Position numbers and translations under genes: made by a program
Notes under the pieces: model-generated
What the model was told of the DNA's origin: nothing
The model's database searches: none
What the model saw: only the letters and a program-made list of their open reading frames with translations
Shown: positions 38,053 through 47,870 of the stretch, piece after piece
Numbering within the stretch: position 1 is the stretch's first letter
How the letters are laid out: each line of letters opens with the position of its first letter
DNA from: Vibrio sp. MEBiC08052
GTDB lineage: Bacteria; Pseudomonadota; Gammaproteobacteria; Enterobacterales; Vibrionaceae
Reading direction: 5' to 3'
DNA: 64,000 bases
NCBI RefSeq assembly: GCF_001506075.1
Contig: NZ_KQ947475.1
Coordinates: 3,106,631-3,170,630 of the forward strand

Positions 38053-40047
38053 TCATAATTTAAATGAGGATGTGAGTTTAGATTGATGCTCCGCCATTTG
38101 TTCTAATGTTTTACTTTGTTCCGCTAAGTTTTCGGAGCGAACCATATTTTGATGGGACAATGTCTGAATCTTATTAATATTGTCCTTGACTTGAATTGCA
38201 GCAAACTGATGTTGCTCAGTCGAAGCTGATATTTTATGACTTCTTTCTTCAATTTTATTCAGATTGATATGAACCTGAGTTAAAGACGAATTCACATCTT
38301 GCGTTTGAATAATACAATTTTCCATGTCATCAACACATTCTGATATTTGTTTCACCGCTAAAATAGAGCTTTGTTGCAACTGTTCAATTTTCGATTGTAT
38401 TTCTTGGGTACTTGCTGTGGTTTTTTCCGCTAAACCTCGCACTTCATCCGCCACCACGGAAAAGCCACGACCTTGCTCTCCGGCCCTTGCAGCCTCAATC
38501 GCAGCATTCAACGCAAGAAGATTGGTTTGTGAAGAAATATTAGAAATAATATCCAGAATCGACTCGATACCGGCACAATAGCTTTCTAGCTGATATATCG
38601 TTTGGGTCGAATCTCTCAGGCGCTGAGACAGATGATTCAATAACTCAACATTTTTCTTCATCAATACCTGTCCGGAATTCGAATCGTTCACCGCAACGGT
38701 TGCGATGGATAACGTCTCACTGACCGACTCGGAGATATCTCTCACTGTGTATTCGATTTCTTCCATTGCTGTGGCTGTCAATGCGGTCTGTGAGGTTTGC
38801 TCTGCAATGGCGAGACTGAGCGCTTCACTGGTGTGTTGGTTATCGAGAGAAGCATGATTCAGTTGCTTCGCCGTCGAGCGAATTTGATGAATGATATGGG
38901 ATAAATCATCGATGACCATATTCACGGTCTTAGACAGCATCCCAAACTCATTGTTGGTTTGATAGTTAACTCGTGAGCTCAGGTCTTTTTCTGCAACCTG
39001 ACCAAGCACACGTTGCAAGCGTCGGCTCGGTCTGCGAATCATGGTCGCGATCACAATACCGATCGAGAGTGCAATCACGACTGAGACCAGCGACAATATC
39101 ACCAGAGTAATGACTGATTCTTTAGCCTGAGTCGTTGATTCAGCATAGCGCTGCTCTGCAATTTGAGTGGCATAGGCAGAAAAGTCATCAATATTTTTCA
39201 ACTGGGTATCAATATCGATTTTCACCGTCTCTTGTTGTGCGGTCAGTTGCTCATAAAGTTCAACCATCGCCGTATGCTTTGAGACAGCCCCGTCAGCAGA
39301 GAAAGCTTGCTGCCCAAGTAGCTGCAGCGGTGTTTCGCTTTGACGAAAAAATGCTGGTGATGCGGATTGGAACGTTGCAATAGCATCATCTAAACGAGTT
39401 TTCCGAATTTTAAATCGCCGCTCTAATGCGCGCGTTTCAATTACATCTTGTAAAGAAAACGCTTCATTCACTTCGCCAACCAGCAATCCGATTTGGGTGA
39501 GTAGTGCTTCAATTGACTGACGTGCATCGGACTGATTTTCTGCGGCAAGATTTTCTAACAAATTATTATTAATTTGCATAATGAGTGATTGAAGTAATGC
39601 CCGTTGCTTGACATTTTCATCTTTCATTTCCAAATATGTTTTATACCCATCCAATATCATATTAATATCTTTAAATGTCTTAATTGCTGTCGATTCTATT
39701 TTCTCGACAAACTCAGCAATATGATGCTCAGGATCAGGTAGTTCTTTAAACCATGCCAGTTTTGTCTGGAAATCTTGCATCGATTGATGAATTGACTGGC
39801 TTAAAGGATCCAAATCTTCTGGGTATAGTGTTGATAAATATGACATCATGCTACGATCAATATCCAAATAGTTGATCGTCAGTTCACCCGAACGTAATAT
39901 GAATGGCGCTGATTGTTTCAACATGAATTCCATATTGGCAGAAACTTTATGATTACTATTTAATAATGCACCCGCTGAAATTAACATTGTTAAAATAATA
40001 GTAAAAAAACCCAGATAAACTCTAGATACAATTAAATTAAGGTTCAT
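38053..40047 (-). CDS. Methyl-accepting chemotaxis protein
   Basis: This 664-residue chemoreceptor has an N-terminal TM segment ([20 protein letters not shown]), a helical periplasmic sensor domain of about 270 residues, a second TM segment ([26 protein letters not shown]), HAMP, and a signalling domain with the conserved hairpin tip region ([40 protein letters not shown]). The start at 40047 follows AAGAG; the longer frame to 40089 has an unlikely leader. It adjoins the glucan operon, so the ligand may be a sugar or binding protein, which is only a guess. Confidence 0.93.
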   Translation of the reverse strand: MNLNLIVSRVYLGFFTIILTMLISAGALLNSNHKVSANMEFMLKQSAPFILRSGELTINYLDIDRSMMSYLSTLYPEDLDPLSQSIHQSMQDFQTKLAWFKELPDPEHHIAEFVEKIESTAIKTFKDINMILDGYKTYLEMKDENVKQRALLQSLIMQINNNLLENLAAENQSDARQSIEALLTQIGLLVGEVNEAFSLQDVIETRALERRFKIRKTRLDDAIATFQSASPAFFRQSETPLQLLGQQAFSADGAVSKHTAMVELYEQLTAQQETVKIDIDTQLKNIDDFSAYATQIAEQRYAESTTQAKESVITLVILSLVSVVIALSIGIVIATMIRRPSRRLQRVLGQVAEKDLSSRVNYQTNNEFGMLSKTVNMVIDDLSHIIHQIRSTAKQLNHASLDNQHTSEALSLAIAEQTSQTALTATAMEEIEYTVRDISESVSETLSIATVAVNDSNSGQVLMKKNVELLNHLSQRLRDSTQTIYQLESYCAGIESILDIISNISSQTNLLALNAAIEAARAGEQGRGFSVVADEVRGLAEKTTASTQEIQSKIEQLQQSSILAVKQISECVDDMENCIIQTQDVNSSLTQVHINLNKIEERSHKISASTEQHQFAAIQVKDNINKIQTLSHQNMVRSENLAEQSKTLEQMAEHQSKLTSSFKL

Positions 40048-40072
40048 ATTACAGCTCTTCAATATCACATGA

Positions 40073-40098
40073 GTAAAAAAAAGGCACAAGCGTGCCTT
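40073..40098 (-). terminator. Terminator-like hairpin in front of the MCP gene
   Basis: AAGGCAC / GTGCCTT with a four-base loop is followed on the minus strand by eight T residues, only 26 bases before the MCP start codon. It could attenuate MCP transcription or stop readthrough from the ackA side. Confidence 0.65.
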
Positions 40099-40498
40099 AA
40101 AAATTGATTAGAATAAAACAGTTGTGAAAAAAACTCGTTGCGTTGATTTATGACAAATCATCAGAACATTCAAAATATTAACTAATGAAACAACTGAAAA
40201 CATCGCTAGAATTCACATTAATCTATAAAATTCAACATCACACAGATAAACCAATACAATTCAATCAGTTATAAAAATACGATCAATAACATTACGTGAA
40301 TAAAATTGAGAGTAATCACAAAATATGATATTTATTTTGGTGTCAATTATCTAATGCTTGAAAAATTTTTCATATTTTTGAAAATATTTCATAAAAATGA
40401 TATCCGTTATTCAGGTATCTTCAGACTGGAATCGGAGAAAGACAGATATAAAAAAGGCCAACCCCATCAAAGGTTGGCCTTCAATCGTGAAATATCAA
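40099..40498. other. Intergenic region between ackA and MCP
   Basis: AT-rich, non-coding DNA. It contains the ackA terminator (40450-40481) and presumably the MCP promoter. An ORF at 40306-40533 runs through the terminator and into ackA and is rejected. Confidence 0.5.
40450..40481 (-). terminator. Terminator of ackA
   Basis: Stem AAGGCCAACC / GGTTGGCCTT with an eight-base loop and six T residues on the minus strand, 18 bases past the ackA stop. Confidence 0.92.
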
Positions 40499-41695
40499 TT
40501 AATCTAGCAATGCAACTGACTGCTGTACAATGACCAACTCTTCATTGGTTGGAATCACCATTGCAACCGCATTGTGCATTTCAGAATGCGCAATCACGCC
40601 AGAATTACCAAATCGTGCGGCTTCATTAGCGGCTTCATCTTCCACAAATCCGAACACGCGCAAATAATTCAGAATTTCGCGACGAATCGGCAGTGAATTT
40701 TCGCCGATACCGCCAGTAAATATAATTGCATCGACACGCTGAAGCGGAATCATGTACGAAGCAATATATTTTGCGACTCGATAGGTAAACACTTCAAATG
40801 CGAGTTTGGCATCTTCATGGCCTTGTTCCATGGCTTCTAACACGCCACGAGCATCGGAAGTCAAACCGGATAAGCCCAGAAAACCTGACTTTTTATACAA
40901 AGTGTCGAACACTTGTTCTTGCGTCCAGCCTTTCTTTAATAAAAACTCAATAATGCCCGGGTCAATATCACCGGAGCGCGTTCCCATCATCAATCCGGCT
41001 TGAGGGGTGAATCCCATCGACGTATCAACGCTCTGACCATCCCGAATCGCACAGACCGATGCGCCATTGCCCAAATGAACAGAAATTACATTGGTGTCAT
41101 TGACATCTTTATCCAGCATTTTTGCCGCTTCACGGCTGACATAATAGTGGCTGGTGCCATGAAAACCATAACGGCGAATCGCATATTTGTCGTAAAGTTC
41201 AGTCGGAATTGCATCTCTGTAGGCTTTTTTCGGCATGGTTTGGTGAAATGCGGTATCGAACACAACAAACTGAGGTAGCGAAGGAAATGCTTTGACTGCT
41301 GCGCGAATCCCTTTGACATGAGCTAGATTGTGTAAAGGTGCAAGTTCTGCCAGTTGCTCAATCTCGGTAATGACCTGTTCATTGATTCGAACAGTCGAAG
41401 TGAATTTCTCTCCCCCGTGGACAACTCGGTGCCCGATAGCAATGATGTTGTCATTCAGTCCGAGGGACTCAATCAGTTTGACAATCCGATCAACCGCATG
41501 TTGGTGATGATTATCAGGATAATCGATCGTTTCCTCTGTTTTCTCACCCTGATATTTCCAACTGATAACAGCCTCGGATAATCCGAAACATTCACCTAAT
41601 CCACTGACAATAGCATCACCGCTTTGAGAGTCGATCACCGCGAATTTAAGGGATGAGCTACCTGAATTAACGACCAACACATACGAGTTCGACAT
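40499..41695 (-). CDS. ackA: Acetate kinase
   Basis: Acetate kinase interconverts acetyl phosphate and acetate with ADP/ATP. The 398 residues hold the ASKHA motifs VLVVNSGSSSLKFA (phosphate 1), VFDTAFH, HGTSHYYVSREAA (phosphate 2), HLGNGAS and FTGGIGEN (adenosine). No pta gene is adjacent. Vibrios often carry a second, solitary ackA, and this may be that copy. It is monocistronic with its own terminator. Confidence 0.97.
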   Translation of the reverse strand: MSNSYVLVVNSGSSSLKFAVIDSQSGDAIVSGLGECFGLSEAVISWKYQGEKTEETIDYPDNHHQHAVDRIVKLIESLGLNDNIIAIGHRVVHGGEKFTSTVRINEQVITEIEQLAELAPLHNLAHVKGIRAAVKAFPSLPQFVVFDTAFHQTMPKKAYRDAIPTELYDKYAIRRYGFHGTSHYYVSREAAKMLDKDVNDTNVISVHLGNGASVCAIRDGQSVDTSMGFTPQAGLMMGTRSGDIDPGIIEFLLKKGWTQEQVFDTLYKKSGFLGLSGLTSDARGVLEAMEQGHEDAKLAFEVFTYRVAKYIASYMIPLQRVDAIIFTGGIGENSLPIRREILNYLRVFGFVEDEAANEAARFGNSGVIAHSEMHNAVAMVIPTNEELVIVQQSVALLD

Positions 41696-41892
41696 AAGGC
41701 TTTATCCTGTATTCAAATGAATATTGAAGCAAATGCTTCTCCTAACAATCAACGCATCCATTATTCAATATTTTTTGAATGTTTCAACTTTATTTTAATA
41801 TGTGTTGATTCTTAAGCCATTTTTTTATGATCGAGAACAAGGAATAATTTATTTTCAAACAAAAAATATATGAATTTACTCAATAAGCACGT

Positions 41893-42387
41893 CTATGTCT
41901 TTAACTCAACGCGACAACTGCGGTCTGCATCAATTTGGCTGTGCTTTAAGATCTGATATGCAAAATCGAGCGGTGTATCATAAGCTGAACTGGTCTTGGC
42001 AATGACTAAATCAGACACCAAAATCCCCGCTTCCGTCTGCGTTAAAATCCCGGCAGCAACTGGCTCACCCTGCTCAAAACCAAGATACAACTCACAGGGC
42101 GGAGAATAGATAATTTGGGTAAAGAACTCGATAATGGCTTCTTTTTCTGTCGAGGTCTGGTATTGCCCGGCCTGAAGCTGGGCAAACATCACCGTTAAGC
42201 GATGAAAATCAACGCGATAGACATCCTGTTGTATCAACTCAGCAACGGCCTGTAATGCGACATCCTGATATGTGCATTGCTGAACCGATGCCAGATATAG
42301 ATCACGCCCAATCAAACTTTGGGGCGTGGGATACGCAACATCTACTTGAGCCGATAACCACTGGTTTTTCATTTGTGCGATATTCAT
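41893..42387 (-). CDS. Uncharacterised protein, possible GNAT-like fold
   Basis: I do not recognise a named family for these 164 residues. The segment CELYLGFEQGEPVAAGILTQTEAGILVSDLVIAK resembles the central strands of N-acetyltransferases, but no clear acetyl-CoA-binding loop (RxxGxG/A) is seen. It has no signal or TM segment. It stands alone between ackA and the creA-like gene. Confidence 0.65.
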   Translation of the reverse strand: MNIAQMKNQWLSAQVDVAYPTPQSLIGRDLYLASVQQCTYQDVALQAVAELIQQDVYRVDFHRLTVMFAQLQAGQYQTSTEKEAIIEFFTQIIYSPPCELYLGFEQGEPVAAGILTQTEAGILVSDLVIAKTSSAYDTPLDFAYQILKHSQIDADRSCRVELKT

Positions 42388-42629
42388 AAAACCCTATCAT
42401 TTCAATATCAGGGGGAATTACGCCATCTTACTCGAATCTATCCCGAAAAGGGGATAAAAGTGGTGCCTGTGTTCATGACACTGCCGAGATACCTCAATCG
42501 GCAATAATCATTTAGCCGAGGTGTTCGTATACAATGCCACAGTAATTCCTTCATCCGGCTCACTTTATTTGGGAATCCTCGAATATCTTGATATGATGGA
42601 CAGACTCATCTGACGGCTGGAAACCAAAC

Positions 42630-43106
42630 ATGAGACTCAAGAATATATTCATCGCATCACTGTTTTCTCTGGGGCTCACAGCCTGTGATAACAACGAAGT
42701 CGGAGATGTCAGTTTAGGCCTATTTACAACTCAAGATATCAAAATCAATCAGCTCATTGATCCTATCGTTACCGGTGTTACTTGCCATATTGCCAGTATT
42801 GAAGCTGATCTCAGTTTATCCGATCCATCAGACTCATCGATTGCCTGCCGACAAACGGGGGAAATTACTCCTGAAATGATCGCAAAAATTGACAAGTCCG
42901 ATTCGGGTGAAGTGATTTTTAAAAAATCCAAAAGTGTTTTCTTTAAGTCAATGAAAATGCGCAGAATATATGACCCGAAGACGCAAACGCTGATCTATGT
43001 TTCTTACTCAACCAAAGAGACTTCGGGCAGCTTCAAACACAGTATATCAACAGTCCCGCTGTGGGGTACAAAAGCATATCAAATGGCACCAGAACCGAAT
43101 CATTGA
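42630..43106 (+). CDS. CreA-family lipoprotein
   Basis: The 158 residues start with a lipoprotein signal (LGLTAC, Cys19). The CreA-family body follows: DPIVTGVTCHIASIEADLSLSDPSDSSIACRQTGEI, then GEVIFKKSKSVFFKSMKMRRIYDPKTQTLIYVSYSTK and a final SISTVPLW. CreA is a conserved envelope protein of unknown function in proteobacteria. The gene is followed by the PAS-EAL gene after 78 bases. Confidence 0.88.
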   Translation: MRLKNIFIASLFSLGLTACDNNEVGDVSLGLFTTQDIKINQLIDPIVTGVTCHIASIEADLSLSDPSDSSIACRQTGEITPEMIAKIDKSDSGEVIFKKSKSVFFKSMKMRRIYDPKTQTLIYVSYSTKETSGSFKHSISTVPLWGTKAYQMAPEPNH

Positions 43107-43184
43107 GGCAATACACGAATACGACCAATTTGGGCAAATAATATTGATGAGCATATAGACTAGCGTCAAGGAGCCTTCAATTTC

Positions 43185-44948
43185 ATGCAAAAAGACTTGG
43201 GGGAAGCGGTGTCACAAGTTCAGCCGCCCAACAATGAATATAAAACACGCCTCATCCATATTTTTGATGTGTTCAATGAGGGAATATTTCATATGGATGC
43301 AGAAGGCCATTTGACATTCTACAATCCTAATTTCTATGTCCAGTTTGGTATTCAATCACCCACGATTCATGTTTCCGCATGGTATGCGCTTGTTCATCCA
43401 GACGATCAAGAATCACTGATCAACCGAGTCAACCACCATATCGATACTTTTGAGCAACGGATGCTCATTCAATATCGGGTAAAAAAAACAGACGGTGATT
43501 ATTTATGGATCGAAGGAAGTGCAGTCTGTTTGGCCGAAAATGGTCAAATTTACATCGTCGGAAGTCACCGGGATATCTCTGATAAAAAAATGATGGAAAC
43601 CTATCTCAAAGAAGCAGCTTTCTATGATGATAGTTCCTCCCTGTTCAATCTGAGAAAACTACTTTTAGATCTGGACTTACTCGTTCAATCAACAAATAAC
43701 GACTTTTCGGTCATTTATATTCAAATTCATGAATTACAATCCTATCTGATCGAATATGGTTCCGACCTACTTAAAAATGTGATTACCAATGTCAAACTAG
43801 CAGCCAAAATTTTCCCGCAGGAGAATGCAACGCTTTACCGAGTTAGTTTAGATACATACGCGGTACTGTTTAAAAATTCGGTTTCACATACTTCTCTCAG
43901 AATGATGTGTACCCAATTTGTTCTCCGTTATCAGTCTTGTATGGCACAACAAAATACCCTCTTTGCCAATGGTATGAGTCTCGGAATTTATCCGGATTGT
44001 GACCATCAGCTTGAAAGTGAAGAAATTCTGAGTATCGCCTTTAGAACATGCGCATTCGCCAATGAACAAAGTCAGTCTCAGATCGAAGTGTATGAGGGGA
44101 ATACGCAAAAGAAAGTGGATCGCTATTTTTATATCGAAAGTGGTTTAAAAGATGCGTTAAGAAACAGAAGTCTCTCGGTAAAATATCAACCCATTATTGA
44201 CACCACGACAGGAAAAGTTTCCAGTTTCGAAGCTTTAGTCAGATGGCATTCCAATGATTATGGTCATATTTATCCCGATGAATTTATCCCCGTGGCTGAA
44301 AATAAAGGTCTCATCGTTGAGCTGGGTTATCAAGTGTTTGAAAAAGCGTGCCAATTCATCAATCACTATAATGTCACAAATCAAGCCTCCGTCCGAGTGA
44401 ACGTCAATGTATCGGTATTACAGTTGTTGAACAGTAACTTTCCCGATGAAATGTTACGCATTACATTAGAATCAGGGCTAACCCCTGATTCGATCATTCT
44501 TGAATTGACTGAAACCGTGATTCTGGATGAGCATAAATATGCACTTCAACAGATTAACCGACTCAATGAGCTTGGTTTTTTATTGTCTCTGGATGATTTT
44601 GGTGCAGGTTTCAGCTCTATCCACAGCTTTTTTGATCTGCCATTTGCTCAAATCAAAATAGACCGATATTTCTCAATGAAGACCATGCAAAATCATAACT
44701 CTTGCCAGTTTTTGGAATTCTTAATCGAATTGTGCAGGAAAGAACATATCAGTGTCGTCATTGAAGGCATTGAAAACAGTGATATGTTACGTCAATTCCA
44801 TGCCATGGGCGCTTCTCACCTGCAAGGTTACTGGTTTGCAAAACCATTATCGATTGCAGCAGCCATCAACTACAACCCATCGAACATGATGGGTATACCA
44901 GCCTCATCGAATGGCGGCAGACGCCAACCCCTTCCATCGATATCCTAA
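43185..44948 (+). CDS. PAS / degenerate GGDEF / EAL domain protein
   Basis: The 587-residue protein has a PAS domain at 20-140 (EGIFHMDAEGHLTFYNPNFY, PDDQESLINR, GSHRDISDKK), a GGDEF-like fold at 145-300 with YRVSLDTYAVLF in place of GGDEF, and an EAL domain at 318-565 with FEALVRW, NVNVSVLQL, ELTETV, DDFGAGFSS, KIDRYF and EGIEN. The expected activity is c-di-GMP hydrolysis under PAS control. Its last 45 bases overlap the convergent protease gene. The codons there encode a poorly conserved tail. Confidence 0.92.
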   Translation: MQKDLGEAVSQVQPPNNEYKTRLIHIFDVFNEGIFHMDAEGHLTFYNPNFYVQFGIQSPTIHVSAWYALVHPDDQESLINRVNHHIDTFEQRMLIQYRVKKTDGDYLWIEGSAVCLAENGQIYIVGSHRDISDKKMMETYLKEAAFYDDSSSLFNLRKLLLDLDLLVQSTNNDFSVIYIQIHELQSYLIEYGSDLLKNVITNVKLAAKIFPQENATLYRVSLDTYAVLFKNSVSHTSLRMMCTQFVLRYQSCMAQQNTLFANGMSLGIYPDCDHQLESEEILSIAFRTCAFANEQSQSQIEVYEGNTQKKVDRYFYIESGLKDALRNRSLSVKYQPIIDTTTGKVSSFEALVRWHSNDYGHIYPDEFIPVAENKGLIVELGYQVFEKACQFINHYNVTNQASVRVNVNVSVLQLLNSNFPDEMLRITLESGLTPDSIILELTETVILDEHKYALQQINRLNELGFLLSLDDFGAGFSSIHSFFDLPFAQIKIDRYFSMKTMQNHNSCQFLEFLIELCRKEHISVVIEGIENSDMLRQFHAMGASHLQGYWFAKPLSIAAAINYNPSNMMGIPASSNGGRRQPLPSIS

Positions 44949-45902
44949 AATACCGAATAATACCCCCAATAAGTACCATCCTATCGAGCCACCACCGGAG
45001 CTACTACGCAATATATTCGTCTGATAATACGTCAGACGTTTTGCATCCGTTGCAATATAGTTTGGGGCAAGGGTGCCATCCAGCACTTGATCAATCCACG
45101 TATCATAGTTAGTTAACTCAGTAAACACACCCGTAATTGAGCCAGAGCCACACACCGTCGGCCCGAAACTGGTAATGCCAACTTGACGCAGCGTACCACT
45201 ATCATTCCAGTAGATCGGCCCGCCTGAGTCGCCGGCACAAATCCCATTATTCATCGTGGCCGCTGAACCACCGGAAAAACAGATTTGAGAATCATGCAGC
45301 CCGGGGGTTACTGAAGCACAGGTTGACTGGTCAACATAATCCATTGACGTTTTCAACAATTTATAGGTGATAGTATTGGTGGTGGTATTGCCATGACCAA
45401 TAGCGGTAAAACTCTCGCTATTACTCCGATAGGACTCATTCGTTGGACGATTGATCGTGCCGCCAGTATTTAACGGTGATGTCAGTTTAATAATCGCAAT
45501 ATCGTCTTTCCATAGGTCAATTTTCGAATCACTAAATGAACTGAAATAATAAAATTCAGCCGGCCTGACCGGGGTAATATTGTAAATCCAGTCCGTTTCA
45601 TCACTAGTCTGCCCGACCGTCATAAACAACATGGACTCTTCATTAATACTGTCTCCGCTGAAAATACAGTGTGCGGCCGTCAATACATACTGATTGGTCA
45701 GCATGGTGCCACCACAGAAACTATGCCCGCCATACATCCCATCATACGCAGTCCGGTCATAAAACAGACTGACAAAGTCAGGATAGGAGACCACCGATGT
45801 TTCCGTTCCGTTGACAATATAAGGGGAAACGTCACTCGAAAAAACAGGTGAAGACAATAAACAGCAACAGCATAGTACTGTGCGCATCCACTTTGAAAAC
45901 AT
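44904..45902 (-). CDS. Secreted trypsin-like serine protease with GlyGly-CTERM tail
   Basis: The 332-residue S1 protease has a signal peptide, the activation site YIVNG (Ile29), and the catalytic triad TAAHC (His78), DDIAIIKL (Asp134) and GDSGGP (Ser226). The C-terminus, SSSGGGSIGWYLLGVLFGILGYRWK, is a GlyGly-CTERM signal, removed by rhombosortase after type II secretion in vibrios. It resembles the Ves proteases of V. cholerae. The gene converges on and overlaps the PAS-EAL gene by 45 bases. Confidence 0.94.
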   Translation of the reverse strand: MFSKWMRTVLCCCCLLSSPVFSSDVSPYIVNGTETSVVSYPDFVSLFYDRTAYDGMYGGHSFCGGTMLTNQYVLTAAHCIFSGDSINEESMLFMTVGQTSDETDWIYNITPVRPAEFYYFSSFSDSKIDLWKDDIAIIKLTSPLNTGGTINRPTNESYRSNSESFTAIGHGNTTTNTITYKLLKTSMDYVDQSTCASVTPGLHDSQICFSGGSAATMNNGICAGDSGGPIYWNDSGTLRQVGITSFGPTVCGSGSITGVFTELTNYDTWIDQVLDGTLAPNYIATDAKRLTYYQTNILRSSSGGGSIGWYLLGVLFGILGYRWKGLASAAIR

Positions 45903-46003
45903 TAGAATATTTCACCATTAATAAAAGTATGATTTATCATAACGATATCAAAAAAAAAGGAAAATACTTTCTGTATTTTCCTTTCCAATCTGATGCAATA
46001 ATA

Positions 46004-47140
46004 TCATTTGCCGCGATAATAACGCTGAGGGACAAACGGCATTTTAGTCACCGTCATCGGCAGCATCTTACCACGCACATCAGCGAAAACCTCAGTGCCG
46101 AGAGCCGCATACTCACTGGCAATATATCCCATCGACACAGGTTGCCCTGCGGTTGGCCCTGATGTGCCGCTGGTCACAATACCAATTTGTCGCTCGTGCT
46201 GATCAAATAACACGGAGCCTTCTCGGACCGGTGCTTTGGTCTGTCCGACAAGCCCGACGCGCTTGCGCTGCGCTGATTGCTGTTCAATCTGCTCCAGAAT
46301 CACCGCAGCCCCTGGAAAGCCACCTGCTCTGGCACCACCGGCCCGACGCACCGGACTAATTGCCCACAGCAAACTGGCTTCTACCGGTGTTGTGGTTTCA
46401 TCCAAATCATGACCATACAGGCACAAACCACATTCCAATCGCAGCGAATCCCGCGCACCGAGGCCAATCAGAGCAACCTCATCGAATGTTAAAAAATGAT
46501 GCGCCAGTCGCTCCGCCTGATCGGCCGGAACAGAAATTTCATAGCCATCTTCCCCCGTATAACCACTGCGGCTGACAATACATTCGACGTCCAACAACGG
46601 CACGCGACGGATATCCATAAAATGCATCTCGGCGACTTCAGGGGCCAGTTGCGATAATACGCTGGCGGCCTTCGGACCTTGTAAGGCCAGCAGTGCCCGA
46701 TCCGCCATCTCTTCCAAAACCAGATGGGAGGGCAGATGCCGCTGCAAATGTGCAATATCTTGCTGTTTACAGGCAGCATTGATGACCACAAACAGACAAT
46801 CGCCGAGATTGGCGATCATTAAATCATCAAGGATCCCACCATTTTCATTGGTCAAAAAACCATAACGCTGTTTACCAACCGGCAGATCAACCACATCGAC
46901 AGGCACCAGTGATTCCAGCGCCAATGCCGCGCCCTCTCCTGTCAAACAGATCTGTCCCATATGAGACACGTCAAATAAGCCGGCAGCTTCACGAGTATGT
47001 AAATGTTCTTTCTTGACTCCTAAAGGATACTGAACCGGCATTTCATATCCGGCAAACGGTACCATTTTTGCGCCAAATTCTTGATGTAAAGCATACAGCG
47101 GCGTTCTTAACAGCGACTGGTTTTCTTGTTCAGATGACAT
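46004..47140 (-). CDS. gcvT: Glycine cleavage system aminomethyltransferase (T protein)
   Basis: GcvT transfers the methylene group from the lipoylated H protein to tetrahydrofolate, releasing ammonia. The 378 residues carry MVPFAGYEMPVQY, GLFDVSHMGQI, SGYTGEDGYEISVP, RDSLRLECGLCLYGHDLDETTTPVEASLLWAI, and the C-terminal GTSGPTAGQPVSMGYI. GGGAG seven bases before the ATG at 47140 fixes the start over the one at 47158. It is read away from gcvH and gcvP, with the XRE-cupin regulator in between. Confidence 0.97.
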   Translation of the reverse strand: MSSEQENQSLLRTPLYALHQEFGAKMVPFAGYEMPVQYPLGVKKEHLHTREAAGLFDVSHMGQICLTGEGAALALESLVPVDVVDLPVGKQRYGFLTNENGGILDDLMIANLGDCLFVVINAACKQQDIAHLQRHLPSHLVLEEMADRALLALQGPKAASVLSQLAPEVAEMHFMDIRRVPLLDVECIVSRSGYTGEDGYEISVPADQAERLAHHFLTFDEVALIGLGARDSLRLECGLCLYGHDLDETTTPVEASLLWAISPVRRAGGARAGGFPGAAVILEQIEQQSAQRKRVGLVGQTKAPVREGSVLFDQHERQIGIVTSGTSGPTAGQPVSMGYIASEYAALGTEVFADVRGKMLPMTVTKMPFVPQRYYRGK

Positions 47141-47205
47141 GTGGTTCTCCCTTTTCATACGTCCGATCGTCCGGCAAAGCAGACCTTATTTCTGATTTTA
47201 TAAAT

Positions 47206-47225
47206 GTGTTTCCTATAATAAACAC
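47206..47225. promoter_or_regulatory. Candidate operator upstream of gcvT
   Basis: The sequence GTGTTTCCTATAATAAACAC has perfect six-base arms (GTGTTT/AAACAC). It shares GTTTCCTATAA-AAA with the site at 48056-48070. It sits 65 bases before the gcvT start. Confidence 0.65.
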
Positions 47226-47246
47226 CTTGAAACACACATCAATTGA

Positions 47247-47870
47247 TTATTTCGCCGTCACCCATAAAATCAGTGCATCATCATCACTGACGGAAATGAG
47301 TGCATGTCCCATGCTGGCATCATAATAGACACTGTCACCGACACTCAGCGTGATCGGCTCATAAAACTCGGTATACAGCATCACTGAACCTTCAAGTACC
47401 AACAGAAACTCTTCACCATCATGCCGGACCCAATCGCCGAATTCCTCAAACTGTCTGGCACGAACCCGGGTCTTAAACGGCGTCATTTTTTTACCGGACA
47501 ACTGCGTCGCCAATAGTTCATGTTCGTAGGTTGACGTCGGATGCGGCTTGCCTCGTCCGGCGAACGTAATATCTCTGCGCCCTGTCGCAAGTACTCTTTT
47601 CGGCGGCTCAAATATCTGTGGCATCCCGATTTCCAGGCCATACGCCAGTTTTTGCATTGCCTGAAATGTCGGAGAGATCTGCTCATTCTCAATTTTACTC
47701 AGCGTCGATCTCGCCAATCCGGTCTTCTGACTTGCTTCTTCTAATGTCAGACCGAGCTCAAGACGAATGTCCTTAATACGCTGTCCTAATCGAAGTGGAT
47801 CGATATTACTTTCCTGAGATTCCTGCGTGATAACCGAAGCAGGATTATCATCCAGCGTACTTTTTTCCAT
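47247..47870 (-). CDS. XRE-family regulator with cupin domain, probable gcv regulator
   Basis: The 207-residue protein has an N-terminal Cro/CI helix-turn-helix (RLGQRIKDIRLELGLTLEEASQKTGLARSTLSKIENEQISPTFQAMQKLAYGL) and a C-terminal cupin (HDGEEFLLVLEGSVMLYTEFYEPITLSVGDSVYYDASMGHALIS). It lies between gcvT and gcvH, as in other vibrios. GAGGGG eight bases before the ATG at 47870 sets the start. Two matching palindromes, before gcvT and upstream of this gene, are its likely binding sites; the cupin may sense glycine or a related metabolite. Confidence 0.92.
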   Translation of the reverse strand: MEKSTLDDNPASVITQESQESNIDPLRLGQRIKDIRLELGLTLEEASQKTGLARSTLSKIENEQISPTFQAMQKLAYGLEIGMPQIFEPPKRVLATGRRDITFAGRGKPHPTSTYEHELLATQLSGKKMTPFKTRVRARQFEEFGDWVRHDGEEFLLVLEGSVMLYTEFYEPITLSVGDSVYYDASMGHALISVSDDDALILWVTAK

